64,000 bases of DNA from Frigidibacter sp. RF13 (GCF_026626305.1 NZ_JAPNUE010000002.1:1-64000); one strand, 5' to 3'. Shown: positions 9,217-18,990, counted from the first letter of the stretch. The notes: a model not told the origin generated them from the letters alone. A program made the numbers and translations.

Positions 9217-9942
9217 CTATCGCTGCGGGTCCGGTTCGAAGGTCGAGAAATCGACCATCGTGCCCAGAACCTGAAGATAGGCCACCAGCGCGTCCATCTC
9301 GCTGATCCCGGGTTGCGCGTCAAAGTTTGCGACGTTCGCTTTGGGATAGCGGGCCAGAAGCCCCTCGGTATCGGCATCGGGCGAAGCCTGAGCCTTGAAG
9401 TCTTCCTTCGCGGCCTCGATCATTTCGGACGTGTAGGGCACACCCACCAGCGCGTCGGTTTCAAGCCGCGCCACGATATGCTCGGGCTCGATCATGCGGT
9501 CGGTCAGGAAGCCATACTTTGGCATCACCGATTCCGGCACGACCGATTGCGGGTCGGTCAGGTGGGCGACATGCCATTCGTCGGAATAGCGGCCGCCGAC
9601 GCGGGCAAGGTCCGGCCCGGTGCGCTTCGAGCCCCACTGGAACGGATGGTCGTACATCGATTCCGCCGCGAGGCTGTAATGGCCATAGCGCTCGACCTCG
9701 TCCCGCATCGGGCGGATCATCTGGCTGTGGCAGACATAGCAGCCTTCGCGGACATAGATGTCGCGGCCCGTGAGTTCCAGCGGCGTATAGGGGCGCACGC
9801 CTTCCACCTTCTCGATCGTGTTCTGCAGATAGAAGAGCGGTGCGATCTCCACGATCCCGCCGATCGTCACCACCAGAAGCGAACCCACGAGGAGGAGCGT
9901 GGCGTTCTTTTCGAGGATCTTGTGTTTTTCGAGAATTGCCAT
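9217..9942 (-). CDS. ccoO: cbb3-type cytochrome c oxidase subunit II
   Basis: Monohaem cytochrome c subunit of the cbb3 oxidase. The 241-residue product starts [20 protein letters not shown]; a possible in-frame start 48 bases upstream has no family similarity. It has an N-terminal membrane anchor ([23 protein letters not shown]), then the haem c motif CYVCH followed by [15 protein letters not shown], which is nearly invariant in the family. It lies 13 bases downstream of ccoN and 9 bases upstream of ccoQ. Confidence 0.96.
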   Translation of the reverse strand: MAILEKHKILEKNATLLLVGSLLVVTIGGIVEIAPLFYLQNTIEKVEGVRPYTPLELTGRDIYVREGCYVCHSQMIRPMRDEVERYGHYSLAAESMYDHPFQWGSKRTGPDLARVGGRYSDEWHVAHLTDPQSVVPESVMPKYGFLTDRMIEPEHIVARLETDALVGVPYTSEMIEAAKEDFKAQASPDADTEGLLARYPKANVANFDAQPGISEMDALVAYLQVLGTMVDFSTFEPDPQR

Positions 9943-9955
9943 GGTCCGGCCCCCC

Positions 9956-11557
9956 TTATTCGGCCGGGATCGCGACGCCGAGCCCGGCACGAGCCGGTTG
10001 CTTGGCGACGGTTGCCCAGAGATTGTAGAGCATGATGAGGGCCCCGGTCAGGAACAAAGTCCCGCCCAGCGCGCGCACCACATACATCGGGAACTTGGCG
10101 GCGACCGTGTCGGCAAAGGCGTTCACGAGGAAGCCGTTCGCATCCACTTCACGCCACATCAGGCCCTCCATGATGCCGGTCACCCACATCGAGGCGGCGT
10201 AGAGCACGATGCCGATGGTGGCGAGCCAGAAGTGCCAGTTCACAAGGCTGAGGCTGTAGAGCCCGTCGCGCTTCCAGAGCTTCGGCACAAGATAGTAGAG
10301 GACGCCGAAGGTGATCATGCCGTTCCAGCCCAGTGCGCCGGAATGGACGTGGCCGATGGTCCAGTCGGTGTAGTGGGAAAGCGAGTTCACTGCCTTGATC
10401 GACATCATCGGCCCTTCGAAGGTCGACATGGCGTAGAAGCCGATCGAGATGACCATCATCCTGAGGATCGGGTCAGTGCGAAGTTTGTCCCACGCGCCCG
10501 AGAGCGTCATAAGCCCGTTGATCGCGCCGCCCCAGGACGGCATCCACAGGATGACCGAGAAGACCATGCCCAAGGTCGCGGCCCAGTCGGGCAGCGCGGT
10601 ATAGTGCAGGTGGTGGGGACCGGCCCAGATGTAAAGGAAGATCAGCGCCCAGAAGTGGATGATCGACAGTTTGTAGCTATAGACTGGGCGCTCAGCCTGT
10701 TTGGGCACGAAGTAATACATCATGCCGAGGAAGCCTGCGGTCAGGAAGAAGCCCACAGCATTGTGGCCGTACCACCATTGCGTCATCGCATCCTGCACGC
10801 CCGAGAAGAGCTGCACCGACTTCGATCCGAAGATCGAGACCGGGATCGAGATGTTGTTCACCAGATGCAGCATGGCGACGGTGACGATGAACGACAGAAG
10901 GAACCAGTTCGCCACGTAGATATGGGGTTCCTTGCGCTTGAACAGCGTGCCCATGAAGGTGACGAGGAAGGCGACCCAGACGATCGTCAGCCACCAGTCG
11001 ACATACCATTCAGGCTCGGCATATTCCTTCGATTGGGTAGCGCCGAGGATATAGCCGGTCGCGGCCAGCACGATCACCAGTTGATAGCCCCAGAAGACGA
11101 ACCAGGCGAGATTTCCGCCCCAAAGCCGCGCGGCCGTAGTGCGCTGCACGATGTAGAAGGTCGACATGATCAGGGCGTTGCCGCCGAAGGCGAAGATGAC
11201 CGCGGATGTGTGCAGCGGGCGCAGTTTGCCGAAGTTCAGATAGCCCTGCGTCAGGTCCGACAGGTTCAGCGCCGGAAAGGCCAGCTGGAATGCGATGATC
11301 ACGCCGACCAGAAAACCCACGACACCCCAGAGCGTGGTGGCAATCGCCCCTGCCCTGACAACGCCATCGTTATATTCGTCCTCAGGATGCACCCGCACGT
11401 CACCCGCCGTCCTGAGCGCCCAGACGAATGTCGCGGCGGCGGCCAGCATGACGGTCAGCGCGTTCACCATATAGGCCAGGTCATGCGCGTAATTGGCCGC
11501 GATGGCGGCCAGAACCGCGATCGCCGCCAGCACGGCAAGCTTGATGTAATCCCACAT
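9956..11557 (-). CDS. ccoN: cbb3-type cytochrome c oxidase subunit I
   Basis: Catalytic subunit of the high-affinity cbb3 haem-copper oxidase, which reduces oxygen at low tension. The 533-residue product is a polytopic membrane protein with conserved histidine-bearing helices ([74 protein letters not shown]). The chosen start [16 protein letters not shown] is where the membrane region begins; the frame is open 207 bases further upstream, but that part covers the promoter. It is the first gene of ccoNOQP. Confidence 0.97.
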   Translation of the reverse strand: MWDYIKLAVLAAIAVLAAIAANYAHDLAYMVNALTVMLAAAATFVWALRTAGDVRVHPEDEYNDGVVRAGAIATTLWGVVGFLVGVIIAFQLAFPALNLSDLTQGYLNFGKLRPLHTSAVIFAFGGNALIMSTFYIVQRTTAARLWGGNLAWFVFWGYQLVIVLAATGYILGATQSKEYAEPEWYVDWWLTIVWVAFLVTFMGTLFKRKEPHIYVANWFLLSFIVTVAMLHLVNNISIPVSIFGSKSVQLFSGVQDAMTQWWYGHNAVGFFLTAGFLGMMYYFVPKQAERPVYSYKLSIIHFWALIFLYIWAGPHHLHYTALPDWAATLGMVFSVILWMPSWGGAINGLMTLSGAWDKLRTDPILRMMVISIGFYAMSTFEGPMMSIKAVNSLSHYTDWTIGHVHSGALGWNGMITFGVLYYLVPKLWKRDGLYSLSLVNWHFWLATIGIVLYAASMWVTGIMEGLMWREVDANGFLVNAFADTVAAKFPMYVVRALGGTLFLTGALIMLYNLWATVAKQPARAGLGVAIPAE

Positions 11558-11653
11558 TTTCGCGTCCCTTCGTCGCTTCGCGGGTTCGGACAGGACAGAG
11601 TCCCACCCCCCGTTCACTGACCGGCACTTAGTCCGGTCCCCACCCGTTTCACA

Positions 11654-11697
11654 TTGATCTGGGTCAAGCCGCAAGCGCGCGCTTTGATCCGCGTCAA
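11654..11697. promoter_or_regulatory. Two FnrL-type boxes between ccoN and usp
   Basis: TTGAT-CTGG-GTCAA lies at 11654-11667 and TTGAT-CCGC-GTCAA at 11684-11697. Both fit the FNR/FnrL consensus TTGAT-N4-ATCAA with one substitution (G for A at the start of the right arm). They lie between the divergent ccoN and usp genes, so low oxygen could induce both. This agrees with known FnrL control of cbb3 genes in Rhodobacter. Confidence 0.8.
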
Positions 11698-11781
11698 AGC
11701 GGCGCATTGGGCCTGAGCTATCTTTGCATGGCAGCGACCCCCATATCGGGGGTGCCCGGATCATCCCGGAGGGAGAGACGA

Positions 11782-12630
11782 ATGGCTTACAAATCCATCC
11801 TGACCGTTGTCACCGCGGCCAAATCGGCCGCCGCCCAGATCGACGCCGCCGTGGCGCTTGCCCGGCGCGAGGACGCGCATCTTGACGTTCTCTGCCTGTC
11901 CATAGACCGCACACAGAGCGGCTATTACTATATCGGGGCCGCGCCCATGGCGCCGATCGTTCTGCAGGAAACGCTCCAGCAGGCAGAAAAAGAGGCAAAA
12001 GCGATCGAAACCGCCGTCCGCGCCCAGCTTGCGCCCGAGGATATCCGCTGGGCTGTCGATACCGCCATCGCCCAGATGGGCGCGGTCGGGCCGGAGGTCG
12101 GGCGGCTCGCGCGGTTCGCCGACCTTGTGGTGGTGCCCCAGCCCTATGGCGCGGGATCCGATTCGGAGCAGGAGCAGATCCTCGAATCGGCGCTGTTCGA
12201 TGGGCGCGCCGCCGTGATGATGCTGCCGCCCGGAAAGGTCGACGCCGACTACGGCCGCCGCATCGTCGTCGCCTGGAACCAGAGCGATCAGTCGATGGCG
12301 GCGATCCGGGCCGCCCTGCCGGCGCTGAAGGCCGCGTCTTTCGTCGATGTTGCCGTCGTCGCTCCGCCCGCGCACGGGCCGGAACGGTCAGACCCCGGCG
12401 GCATGCTGTCGCAATTCCTGTCGCGCCACGGCATCCGCACCGAGGTGTCAGTGCTGGCAAAGACGCTGCCCCATGTCTCCGACCAGCTTTGCCGCCATAT
12501 CGAGGATGTGAATGCCGACCTTCTGGTCATGGGCGCCTACGGCCATTCCCGCTTCCGCGAGGCGATCCTTGGCGGCACGACGCTGGAAATGCTGGAAAAA
12601 TCGCCGGTGCCGGTGTTGACCGCGCATTGA
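11782..12630 (+). CDS. Universal stress protein, tandem Usp domains
   Basis: Cytoplasmic nucleotide-binding stress protein. The 282-residue length fits two Usp domains. The C-terminal one has the ATP-binding pattern [22 protein letters not shown] (G-x2-G-x9-G-T form), and the first begins [13 protein letters not shown]. The ATG at 11782 follows a strong GGAGGGAGAG ribosome binding site; in-frame starts further upstream would run through the promoter. It is divergent from ccoN and shares the FnrL boxes, suggesting induction under oxygen limitation. Confidence 0.9.
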   Translation: MAYKSILTVVTAAKSAAAQIDAAVALARREDAHLDVLCLSIDRTQSGYYYIGAAPMAPIVLQETLQQAEKEAKAIETAVRAQLAPEDIRWAVDTAIAQMGAVGPEVGRLARFADLVVVPQPYGAGSDSEQEQILESALFDGRAAVMMLPPGKVDADYGRRIVVAWNQSDQSMAAIRAALPALKAASFVDVAVVAPPAHGPERSDPGGMLSQFLSRHGIRTEVSVLAKTLPHVSDQLCRHIEDVNADLLVMGAYGHSRFREAILGGTTLEMLEKSPVPVLTAH

Positions 12631-12655
12631 GCGTCTGGATTATACCTGGCCTCGG

Positions 12656-13072
12656 TCAGTCTGGTCGCGGCGGCTCATCCCGGCTGTTGCAGTAGAGCGC
12701 GATCTTGTTGCCCTGCGGATCGCGCAGATAGGCAACGTAGAAATGCGGGCCATAGGCAGCGCGAAAACCCGGCGCGCCCTCGTTCCGCCCGCCTGCTGCC
12801 AGCGCGGCGGTATGAAGGTAGCGCACCAAGGCCTGGGTTTCGACGCGGAACGCCACCATCGTGCCGTTGCCGACCGATGCGCCCTGCCCGTCGAACGGAT
12901 GGCGGACGTAAATATCCACCGGTGCCTGCCGGTCGTCCGGTCCGCCGGGAAGCGAACAGCTCAGCCCCTCGGCCGACATCGCCAGTTCATAGCCAAGGCG
13001 CGGCAGGAAGGCGGAATAGAACCTTTCCGCCGCCCCCATGTCATCGGCGCCGAGCGTTACATACCCTATCAT
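12656..13072 (-). CDS. VOC-family (glyoxalase/bleomycin-resistance fold) protein
   Basis: A 138-residue protein of the vicinal-oxygen-chelate superfamily. It has the typical N-terminal sequence (MIGYVTLGADDMGAAERFYSAFLPRLG) and the C-terminal metal-site strand YVAYLRDPQGNKIALYC. Members include glyoxalase I, dioxygenases and antibiotic-binding proteins, and the sequence does not identify the substrate. It is divergent from the MFS exporter gene and close to an inverted repeat at 13134-13156. Confidence 0.85.
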   Translation of the reverse strand: MIGYVTLGADDMGAAERFYSAFLPRLGYELAMSAEGLSCSLPGGPDDRQAPVDIYVRHPFDGQGASVGNGTMVAFRVETQALVRYLHTAALAAGGRNEGAPGFRAAYGPHFYVAYLRDPQGNKIALYCNSRDEPPRPD

Positions 13073-13133
13073 GCCGCCTTCGCCTTCCGTGTTGGATCAA
13101 GCGTCCGGTGCGTTCGGGCGCTGCCCCGGTGAA

Positions 13134-13156
13134 TGATACAGATGCGCCGTGTATCA
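13134..13156. promoter_or_regulatory. Inverted repeat TGATACA-N9-TGTATCA
   Basis: A perfect 7-bp inverted repeat with a 9-base centre lies 62 bases upstream of the divergent VOC gene start. Its size and symmetry suit a dimeric repressor site. No cognate regulator gene is adjacent, so the assignment is inferred. Confidence 0.45.
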
Positions 13157-13261
13157 CAACAGCCATTGCTTCCGCCTGGGGAATGGTGATTCCATCCGAC
13201 GTCGGGCGCAATAGCCCCTGCCTGCTAATTCCAGCAATGGTCCAGCGTGCGGAGAAAGCAC

Positions 13262-13292
13262 TTGATCTCAACCTAGCTTGAGAAATTAGAAG
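13262..13292 (+). promoter_or_regulatory. SoxR/MerR-like operator in a stretched promoter
   Basis: TCTCAA-CCTAGC-TTGAGA (13266-13283) is a perfect inverted repeat resembling the SoxR box (CCTCAA-N6-TTGAGG). It lies between a TTGATC -35 (13262-13267) and a weak -10, TTAGAA or TAGAAG (from 13286/13287). The spacer is therefore 18-19 bases, the length characteristic of promoters activated by MerR-family regulators. The target would be the MFS exporter starting at 13323. Confidence 0.6.
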
Positions 13293-13322
13293 GTCCCGAG
13301 ACTCAATCTGGAAGAGCGGATC

Positions 13323-14762
13323 ATGACGGGAACGACCGAGGAAATGGATGCGGCGCATGTGCCCTGGCGGGAGGTTCTGACGCGCGCGCAGATGTCGTCC
13401 CTGATGCTCGTCTGCCTTGGCGTCTGGCTGCATGCGGCCGATGCGCTGATCGTGGCGACGATGATGCCCGCCATCGTCGCATCGGTCGGCGGCGAGGAAT
13501 ATGTCGCCTGGTCGATCGCGCTTTACGAAATCGGCACGATCCTCGCGGGCGCAACCGGGGCCTGGCTGACGCGCCGCGTCGGCCTCAGGAAGCCTATGGG
13601 AGGCGCGGCTCTGATCTTCGCGGCGGGCTGTATGCTCAGCGCCGTCGCGCCGACGATGCCCATTCTCCTGATCGGGCGGCTCCTACAGGGGATCGGCGGC
13701 GGCGGGCTGACGGCCATGTCCTTCATCGCCATGAACCGGCTGTTCGCCGCGCGCCATCTGGCCCGCGTCATGGCGGTGATTTCGGTCCTCTGGGGCGGCG
13801 CGGCCTTTCTCGGCCCGCTGGTCGGCGGGGTGTTCGCCGAACATCTGGGCTGGCGCTGGGGCTTTGTCTTCTTCGGCGCACAGGCGCTGGCGCTCGCCGT
13901 CTGGATCCTTCTGATCCTGCGCCTGCCGCCCGCCGCCGGGTCCGTCGCGCAGGGCGGTCGGTTGCCGCTCGGGCGGCTCGCGCTCCTCGGGCTCGGGATC
14001 CTTGCCGTGGCCTGGGCCGGGATCGGCATTTCGCCGCTTCGTACCAGCCTGCTTCTCATGTCCGGTCTCGCCGCGCTCACCCTCTTCCTTGTCGCCGACG
14101 AGCGGGCAGGCGTGGACCGCCTTCTGCCGCGCCGCCCGCTTGATCCGCGCACGCCGATCGGCGCGGCGCAGCTGATGAACCTCGCGATGAGCGTGGCGAC
14201 CATCGCGCTGATCGCCTACGGACCCCTCCTGATGGTGTTGATCCACGACGCGTCGCCGACCGAGGCCGGGATGGTGCTGGCGGTCGAAGCGATCGCCTGG
14301 ACGGTGGCGGCCTTTGCCTTCTCCGGCGCGCCGGAAAGCCGCGATCCGTTCCATATCGCGCTTGGTATCTGCTGCGTGGCGGCGGGGGTCGCCAGCGCCA
14401 TCTGGATCCTGCCGCACGGACCCTTGGCCCTGATCACCATCCCCTCGGGCCTTCAGGGTTTCGGCTTCGGCCTCGCCTGGACCTTCGTGCTGCGCCGCGC
14501 GCGCCGCCTGACGGCGCCGGACGACCTAGACCGTCTATCCGGCGCCTCCTCGACCATCGGCCATTTCGGCTATGCGTTCGGGGCGGCGCTTCTGGGCATC
14601 CTCGCCAACGCGATGGGTTTCAGCACCGAAATGACGGCGCCCGAAGCCGCCCATCTGGCGCGCGGCCTCTTCATCGGCTGCCTGCCCGCGCTCGCCATCG
14701 GGCTCTATGCCACCTGGCGGTTCACGCGACGCGGTGCGGCGGAACCGGCCTATTCCGGATAG
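13323..14762 (+). CDS. MFS drug-efflux transporter (DHA2/EmrB-like)
   Basis: Polytopic inner-membrane exporter of 479 residues, probably proton-driven efflux of toxic compounds. Motifs typical of DHA2 exporters are present: GTILAGATGAWLTRRVGLRKP (motif A region), LLIGRLLQGIGGGGLTAM, and LWGGAAFLGPLVGGVFAEHLGWRWGFVF (motif C region). The start ATG follows a GGAAGAGCGG sequence. A SoxR/MerR-like operator lies about 40 bases upstream, which fits induction by redox-active compounds. The 3' end overlaps the convergent lipoprotein gene by 13 bases. Confidence 0.88.
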   Translation: MTGTTEEMDAAHVPWREVLTRAQMSSLMLVCLGVWLHAADALIVATMMPAIVASVGGEEYVAWSIALYEIGTILAGATGAWLTRRVGLRKPMGGAALIFAAGCMLSAVAPTMPILLIGRLLQGIGGGGLTAMSFIAMNRLFAARHLARVMAVISVLWGGAAFLGPLVGGVFAEHLGWRWGFVFFGAQALALAVWILLILRLPPAAGSVAQGGRLPLGRLALLGLGILAVAWAGIGISPLRTSLLLMSGLAALTLFLVADERAGVDRLLPRRPLDPRTPIGAAQLMNLAMSVATIALIAYGPLLMVLIHDASPTEAGMVLAVEAIAWTVAAFAFSGAPESRDPFHIALGICCVAAGVASAIWILPHGPLALITIPSGLQGFGFGLAWTFVLRRARRLTAPDDLDRLSGASSTIGHFGYAFGAALLGILANAMGFSTEMTAPEAAHLARGLFIGCLPALAIGLYATWRFTRRGAAEPAYSG

Positions 14763-15145
14763 GCGGCCTTGCAGGCCGCGACGGCGGGCGCGGCGGCCTT
14801 CATCAGCGCCGCCCGCCGTTCGAAAAGTCCTGCGAGCTTGCGCTTCTCTGCCGCCGGATCGATCGGTACTTCTTCGCGCACCGTATCCTCCTGCGGCTCC
14901 CAGCACATCTGGGTACGAACCCGGGTGCCCGGCGTGTGCGGGCCCGGGGCGATACAGGCGACCCAGGCCCAGCGCGTCACCTCGCGGTATTCATAGGCAT
15001 AGCCGCGCGCGAGGTTGCCTTGGGTCTCGGCGATCAGCCGTTCGATCTTTCTCAGCTCCCCGGTCTCGCGGCGGATGCACTGCTCCTGCGGTGTGCCGCA
15101 GGCAACGAGGGCAAGTGGGATCAGCAGAAGGGCACGGGTACGCAT
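14750..15145 (-). CDS. Putative lipoprotein of unknown function
   Basis: A 131-residue protein with a lipoprotein signal peptide: MRTR, hydrophobic core ALLLIPLALVA, lipobox LVAC (Cys16). The mature part has several cysteines and a charged helical C-terminus (AAEKRKLAGLFERRAAL). I do not recognise a domain. It overlaps the 3' end of the convergent MFS gene by 13 bases and is divergent from hemF. Confidence 0.75.
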   Translation of the reverse strand: MRTRALLLIPLALVACGTPQEQCIRRETGELRKIERLIAETQGNLARGYAYEYREVTRWAWVACIAPGPHTPGTRVRTQMCWEPQEDTVREEVPIDPAAEKRKLAGLFERRAALMKAAAPAVAACKAAYPE

Positions 15146-15259
15146 GGCAACGCTCCTTGAATACAGCCGGAGTCTACTCCGCCGCCGCCTGCGCGCAAGG
15201 GTCGCTATGGCCGGTCCGGCGGGAACCTGCTAGCAGGAAAGCATGGGAAAGGGCCGCAG

Positions 15260-16150
15260 ATGACCGAGACGTTCGACCGCGAAAAGACCGAAGCTTCCGA
15301 CTGGTTCCGCACCTTGCGCGATCGGATCGTCGCGGCTTTCGAGGGGCTGGAGGATAGCCATCTGTCCGGCCCGTTCGCCGACCGCGCGGCGGGTCGGTTC
15401 GACGTGACGCCTACCGTGCGCACGGCCGAAGACGGCGGTGACGCGGGCGGCGGGCTGATGAGCGTGATGCGCGGCGGCCGGGTGTTCGAGAAGGTGGGAG
15501 TGAATGTCTCGACCGTGCACGGTCGTCTGGGTGAAAGGGCGCAGAAAGCGATGGCGGCGCGCGGCGTTCCCGGAATGACGGAGGATCCCCGCTTCTGGGC
15601 GTCGGGCATCAGCCTCGTTGCCCATATGCAGAACCCCCATGCGCCCGCCGTCCATATGAACACCAGAATGTTCTGGACGCCGCATGCCTTCTGGTTCGGT
15701 GGCGGCGCCGACCTTAACCCCTGCATCGAATATGCCGAGGATACCGCGCATTTCCACGCCGCGCTGCAGGGCGCCTGCGATGCCCACGACCCGGATTACT
15801 ACGCCCGCTTCAAGGCCTGGGCGGACGAATATTTCTTCATCCCGCACCGGGGCCGGGCGCGCGGCGTAGGCGGCATTTTCTTCGACGATCTGAACAGCGG
15901 CGACTGGCAGGCGGACTTCGCTTTCACCCGCTCGGTGGGCGAGGCTTTCCTGCCTGCCTTCCTGCCGCTCGTCGACCGCCGCCGCGCCACGCCCTGGAGC
16001 GAGGCGGAAAAGGACCGGCAGCTTGTCCATCGCGGGCTCTATGCCGAATATAACCTCGTCTACGACCGGGGCACCAAGTTCGGGCTTGAGACCGGACATG
16101 ATGCCAATGCGGTTCTGATGAGCCTGCCGCCGTTGGCCAAGTGGGTCTGA
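15260..16150 (+). CDS. hemF: Oxygen-dependent coproporphyrinogen III oxidase
   Basis: Aerobic haem-pathway enzyme converting coproporphyrinogen III to protoporphyrinogen IX by oxidative decarboxylation in the cytoplasm. The 296-residue product has the signature GGGADLNPCIEY and the conserved FFIPHRGRARGVGGIFFDDL and LVHRGLYAEYNLVYDRGTKFGL segments. The lysE-type gene follows after one base. hemE and hemC are also in the window but in separate units. Confidence 0.97.
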   Translation: MTETFDREKTEASDWFRTLRDRIVAAFEGLEDSHLSGPFADRAAGRFDVTPTVRTAEDGGDAGGGLMSVMRGGRVFEKVGVNVSTVHGRLGERAQKAMAARGVPGMTEDPRFWASGISLVAHMQNPHAPAVHMNTRMFWTPHAFWFGGGADLNPCIEYAEDTAHFHAALQGACDAHDPDYYARFKAWADEYFFIPHRGRARGVGGIFFDDLNSGDWQADFAFTRSVGEAFLPAFLPLVDRRRATPWSEAEKDRQLVHRGLYAEYNLVYDRGTKFGLETGHDANAVLMSLPPLAKWV

Positions 16151-16151
16151 G

Positions 16152-16784
16152 GTGGATCCGTTCGGCCTGACGCTTGAAACTATGGGCGCATTCCTGGCGC
16201 TCTCGGCGATCATCGAACTGACGCCCGGTCCGAACATGACCTGGCTTGCCATCGTCGCGGTGACCGAAGGGCGCAGGCCCGGCTATGCGGCGGTGGGCGG
16301 CGTGGCCCTTGGCCTCGCGCTTATAGGCATCGCGGCGGCACTTGGGCTAGCGGCAGCGATCAGCGCCTCGCCCGCCGCCTATCAGGCTCTGCGCTGGGGC
16401 GGCGTTCTCTACCTCCTTTGGCTCGCCTGGGACGGCTGGCGCGGTGATGGCGCGGTCGAAAACATGGCCGGTCCGGGCGCATCTCTCTGGCGCTATTTCC
16501 GGCGTGGGCTAATCACCAACCTGCTCAATCCCAAGGCCGCCGTCTTCTATGTCGCGGTGCTGCCCGGGTTCGTGGACCTTTCCGGCCCGGTCCTGTCGCA
16601 GACCCTGTTTCTCTCCATCCTCTATGTCCTGACCGCGACGCTGATCCATGCCGCAATCGTCACCGCCGCCGGTTTCGCGCGGCGCTGGCTGGAGGATCCG
16701 GTGCGGGAACTGGTCGTTCGGCGCGCGCTTTCCGCGCTTCTCGCTCTCGTGGCGCTCTGGTTCGCGTGGAAGACCCGGGGCTAG
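16152..16784 (+). CDS. LysE/RhtB-family translocator
   Basis: A 210-residue inner-membrane protein of the amino-acid exporter superfamily. It has the hallmark N-terminal motif IIELTPGPNMTWLAIVAVTEGRRPG and later RGLITNLLNPKAAVFYVAVLPGFV. A GTG start at 16152, one base after the hemF stop, is likely through translational coupling; an ATG 33 bases downstream is an alternative. The substrate is not predictable. It overlaps the convergent EamA gene by four bases. Confidence 0.9.
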   Translation: MDPFGLTLETMGAFLALSAIIELTPGPNMTWLAIVAVTEGRRPGYAAVGGVALGLALIGIAAALGLAAAISASPAAYQALRWGGVLYLLWLAWDGWRGDGAVENMAGPGASLWRYFRRGLITNLLNPKAAVFYVAVLPGFVDLSGPVLSQTLFLSILYVLTATLIHAAIVTAAGFARRWLEDPVRELVVRRALSALLALVALWFAWKTRG

Positions 16785-17674
16785 GTCCGCGCCTCGGCCC
16801 GCAAGAGAAGCGCCACACCCAGAACGATTATTGCCATGCCGAACCATTGGCGGCGGCTGACTTTCTGCCGGAACCAGTAGATTGAAACCGCCTGGGCGAA
16901 GATCACCTCGATCAGCGCCAGCGTCCGGACGTTCGCCGCAGCGGTCAGCGCAAAGCCCAGAAACCAGAATTCCGAGGCGAAGGCGCCAAGAAACCCCGCA
17001 CCAAGCGAGGCACGCCAGACCCGGAAGGAGGCGACAAGTGCCTGCCGGTCGGCAAGCGCCATCCACAGGATCAGGACCGCCGTCTGCAGCGTCAGCGCGA
17101 TCACCAGCGTACTGGTGGCCCTGATTAGGAACGAGCCGTCGCCTAGGGTCACGATGCCGCCGCGATAGCCAATCGCCGACAGGCCGAAGAGGCCCGCCGC
17201 AGCGATACCGGTCAGGACGGGCGTCACCTCGCCCCAGAACGCGACACCGGGCTTGGTCGAACTGATGATCACGCCTGCGGTCGCGATCACGATCGCCAGC
17301 AGCATCCCCGGCCCGAGCGGATCGCCAAGGATCAGCGCCGCGCCCAGCGCCAGCAGCACCGGCTCGGTCTTGATCCAGGCGGTGGCGAGCGCGAAGGACC
17401 GCGCCTGCATCACCTTCAGCATAAGGGCGGTCGCGCCGATCTGGGCTAGGGCGCCGATGGCGGTGAAACCGAGCGCACGGGCGCCGGGCGCGGGCAACGG
17501 CTCGCCGGTCGCCAGGCGGACAATCAGCAGGAAGACCAGCGCGAACGGCAGGCCGAACAGAAACCGCACCTGCGTGGCGCCGACGGTCCCGATGCGCTTC
17601 GTCAGCCCGGCCTGCGCCGCGTTCCGCCCGGTTTGCGCCAAGGCGGCGACGATGGTGACCGGAACCCAGAGCAT
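16781..17674 (-). CDS. EamA/DMT-family transporter
   Basis: A 297-residue inner-membrane protein with about ten helices in two EamA repeats (residues about 5-140 and 150-290; the second ends RQWFGMAIIVLGVALLL). Family members export metabolites such as amino acids or nucleosides; the substrate here is unknown. It starts three bases after the aminotransferase stop, so the two form an operon and the transporter may export a product of that enzyme's pathway. Confidence 0.88.
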   Translation of the reverse strand: MLWVPVTIVAALAQTGRNAAQAGLTKRIGTVGATQVRFLFGLPFALVFLLIVRLATGEPLPAPGARALGFTAIGALAQIGATALMLKVMQARSFALATAWIKTEPVLLALGAALILGDPLGPGMLLAIVIATAGVIISSTKPGVAFWGEVTPVLTGIAAAGLFGLSAIGYRGGIVTLGDGSFLIRATSTLVIALTLQTAVLILWMALADRQALVASFRVWRASLGAGFLGAFASEFWFLGFALTAAANVRTLALIEVIFAQAVSIYWFRQKVSRRQWFGMAIIVLGVALLLRAEART

Positions 17675-17677
17675 GGA

Positions 17678-18904
17678 TCAGGCTGCCGCCTTGCCCATTT
17701 CGGCGCGGATCAAACGGCCAAGGCGGCCGATGCCCTCGTCGATCATCGCCTCGCTGGCGCAGGAGAAGCTCAGGCGCAGGCTGTTGGCATTCGATCCGTC
17801 GGCAAAGAAGGCGCGGCCCGGGACGAAGGCCACCCGCTCGGTCTCCAGCGACCGGGCCAGCAGCGTTGCGCCGTCCATTCCCTGCGGAAGCGTCAGCCAG
17901 ACGAACATGCCGCCCTCGGGCCGCTGCCAGCGCACCCCTTCCGGCATCTCGCGGGCGAGCGCTGCCAGCATATGGTCGCGCCGCGCGCCGTAGGTCGCGC
18001 GCAGTGTCGCCGTGTGGCTGTCGAACAGAGCTTCGGCCACGCGATGGGTCACGATCTGGTTCACCGTCGAGGAATGCAGGTCCGCTGCCTGCTTCATCAG
18101 GACCAGCCGCCCGATCACCTCTTTCGCCGCGCAGACCCAGCCCACGCGCAGGCCGGGCGCCAAAGTCTTGGAGAAGGAACCGCAATAGATCGTTCGCGCC
18201 GCCTCGATCGAGCCCGTCCGCGCAATATCGAGCGCCAGGATCGGCGGCACCGGCGTGCCGTCGAAGCGCAGGGCCTGATAGGCTCCATCCTCGATCACCG
18301 CGCAATCGAGCGCGCCCGCCAGATCCAGAAGCGCCTCGCGCCCCGTCAGGTCCAGCGTCTCGCCGGTCGGATTGGCGAAATCAGCCGACAGATAGGCAAA
18401 CTTCACCCGCCCGCCCGCGTCCCTCGCCGCTGCCGCAATATCGTCTGCCGGGCGGTTGCCCTTGGGGTCAAGCCGGTCATAGCGCGGCTCGTAGGCATTG
18501 AATGCGCCAAGCGCGCCCAGATAGGTGGGCCAGGTCACGAGCGCAGTGTCGCCGGGCGACAGCATCAGCTTGCCGAGGTAATCAAGCGCTTGCTGCGAGC
18601 CCGAGGTGATCAGGATATTCTCCGCCCCGCAGGGCACGCCGATCGCCGTCATGTGGCGCGCCAGCCAATCGCGCAGCGGCCGGTAGCCTTCCGAGACCGA
18701 ATATTGCAGCGCACCCGCCGCCGCGCCACCCTCAAGCGCCGCCGCGAACCCGTCGCGGAAAGCCTCCGCCGGGAAGAGCGCCGGATCGGGAATGCCGCCC
18801 GCGAAGGAAATTATGTCGGGCTGGTCGAGAAGCTTCAGCAGCTCCCGTATCTCAGACGCCTTCATCCGCGACGACCGGGTCGCCAGCACATCCGCCCACT
18901 GCAT
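17678..18904 (-). CDS. PLP-dependent aminotransferase, class I/II (LysN/2-aminoadipate type)
   Basis: Fold-type I aminotransferase of 408 residues. Conserved features include ISFAGGIPDPALFP near the N-terminus, ITSGSQQALDYLGKLMLSPGD, and the PLP lysine in YCGSFSKTLAPGLRVGWV. The order resembles 2-aminoadipate/aromatic aminotransferases and MocR-type C-terminal domains, but without a DNA-binding domain. The substrate is uncertain. It is the first gene of a two-gene operon with the EamA transporter. Confidence 0.88.
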   Translation of the reverse strand: MQWADVLATRSSRMKASEIRELLKLLDQPDIISFAGGIPDPALFPAEAFRDGFAAALEGGAAAGALQYSVSEGYRPLRDWLARHMTAIGVPCGAENILITSGSQQALDYLGKLMLSPGDTALVTWPTYLGALGAFNAYEPRYDRLDPKGNRPADDIAAAARDAGGRVKFAYLSADFANPTGETLDLTGREALLDLAGALDCAVIEDGAYQALRFDGTPVPPILALDIARTGSIEAARTIYCGSFSKTLAPGLRVGWVCAAKEVIGRLVLMKQAADLHSSTVNQIVTHRVAEALFDSHTATLRATYGARRDHMLAALAREMPEGVRWQRPEGGMFVWLTLPQGMDGATLLARSLETERVAFVPGRAFFADGSNANSLRLSFSCASEAMIDEGIGRLGRLIRAEMGKAAA

Positions 18905-18990
18905 CGAATCCTCCCGAAATCGGCGCCACTCTCGGATGCATCAAAAACTAAGTCAATAGTTTTGACCTATTCCACGCCCCGATCTTCCGT

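Noticed and set aside
9899-11620. Long plus-strand open frame opposite ccoN and ccoO
   Set aside because: It is a high-GC antisense shadow with no recognisable protein features; ccoN and ccoO are certain.
15230-16252. 340-codon minus-strand frame opposite hemF
   Set aside because: hemF is unmistakable on the other strand and the antisense product has no domain.
16509-18305. Long minus-strand frame across lysE, EamA and aminotransferase genes
   Set aside because: It is rich in Arg and Pro and overlaps three well-supported genes.
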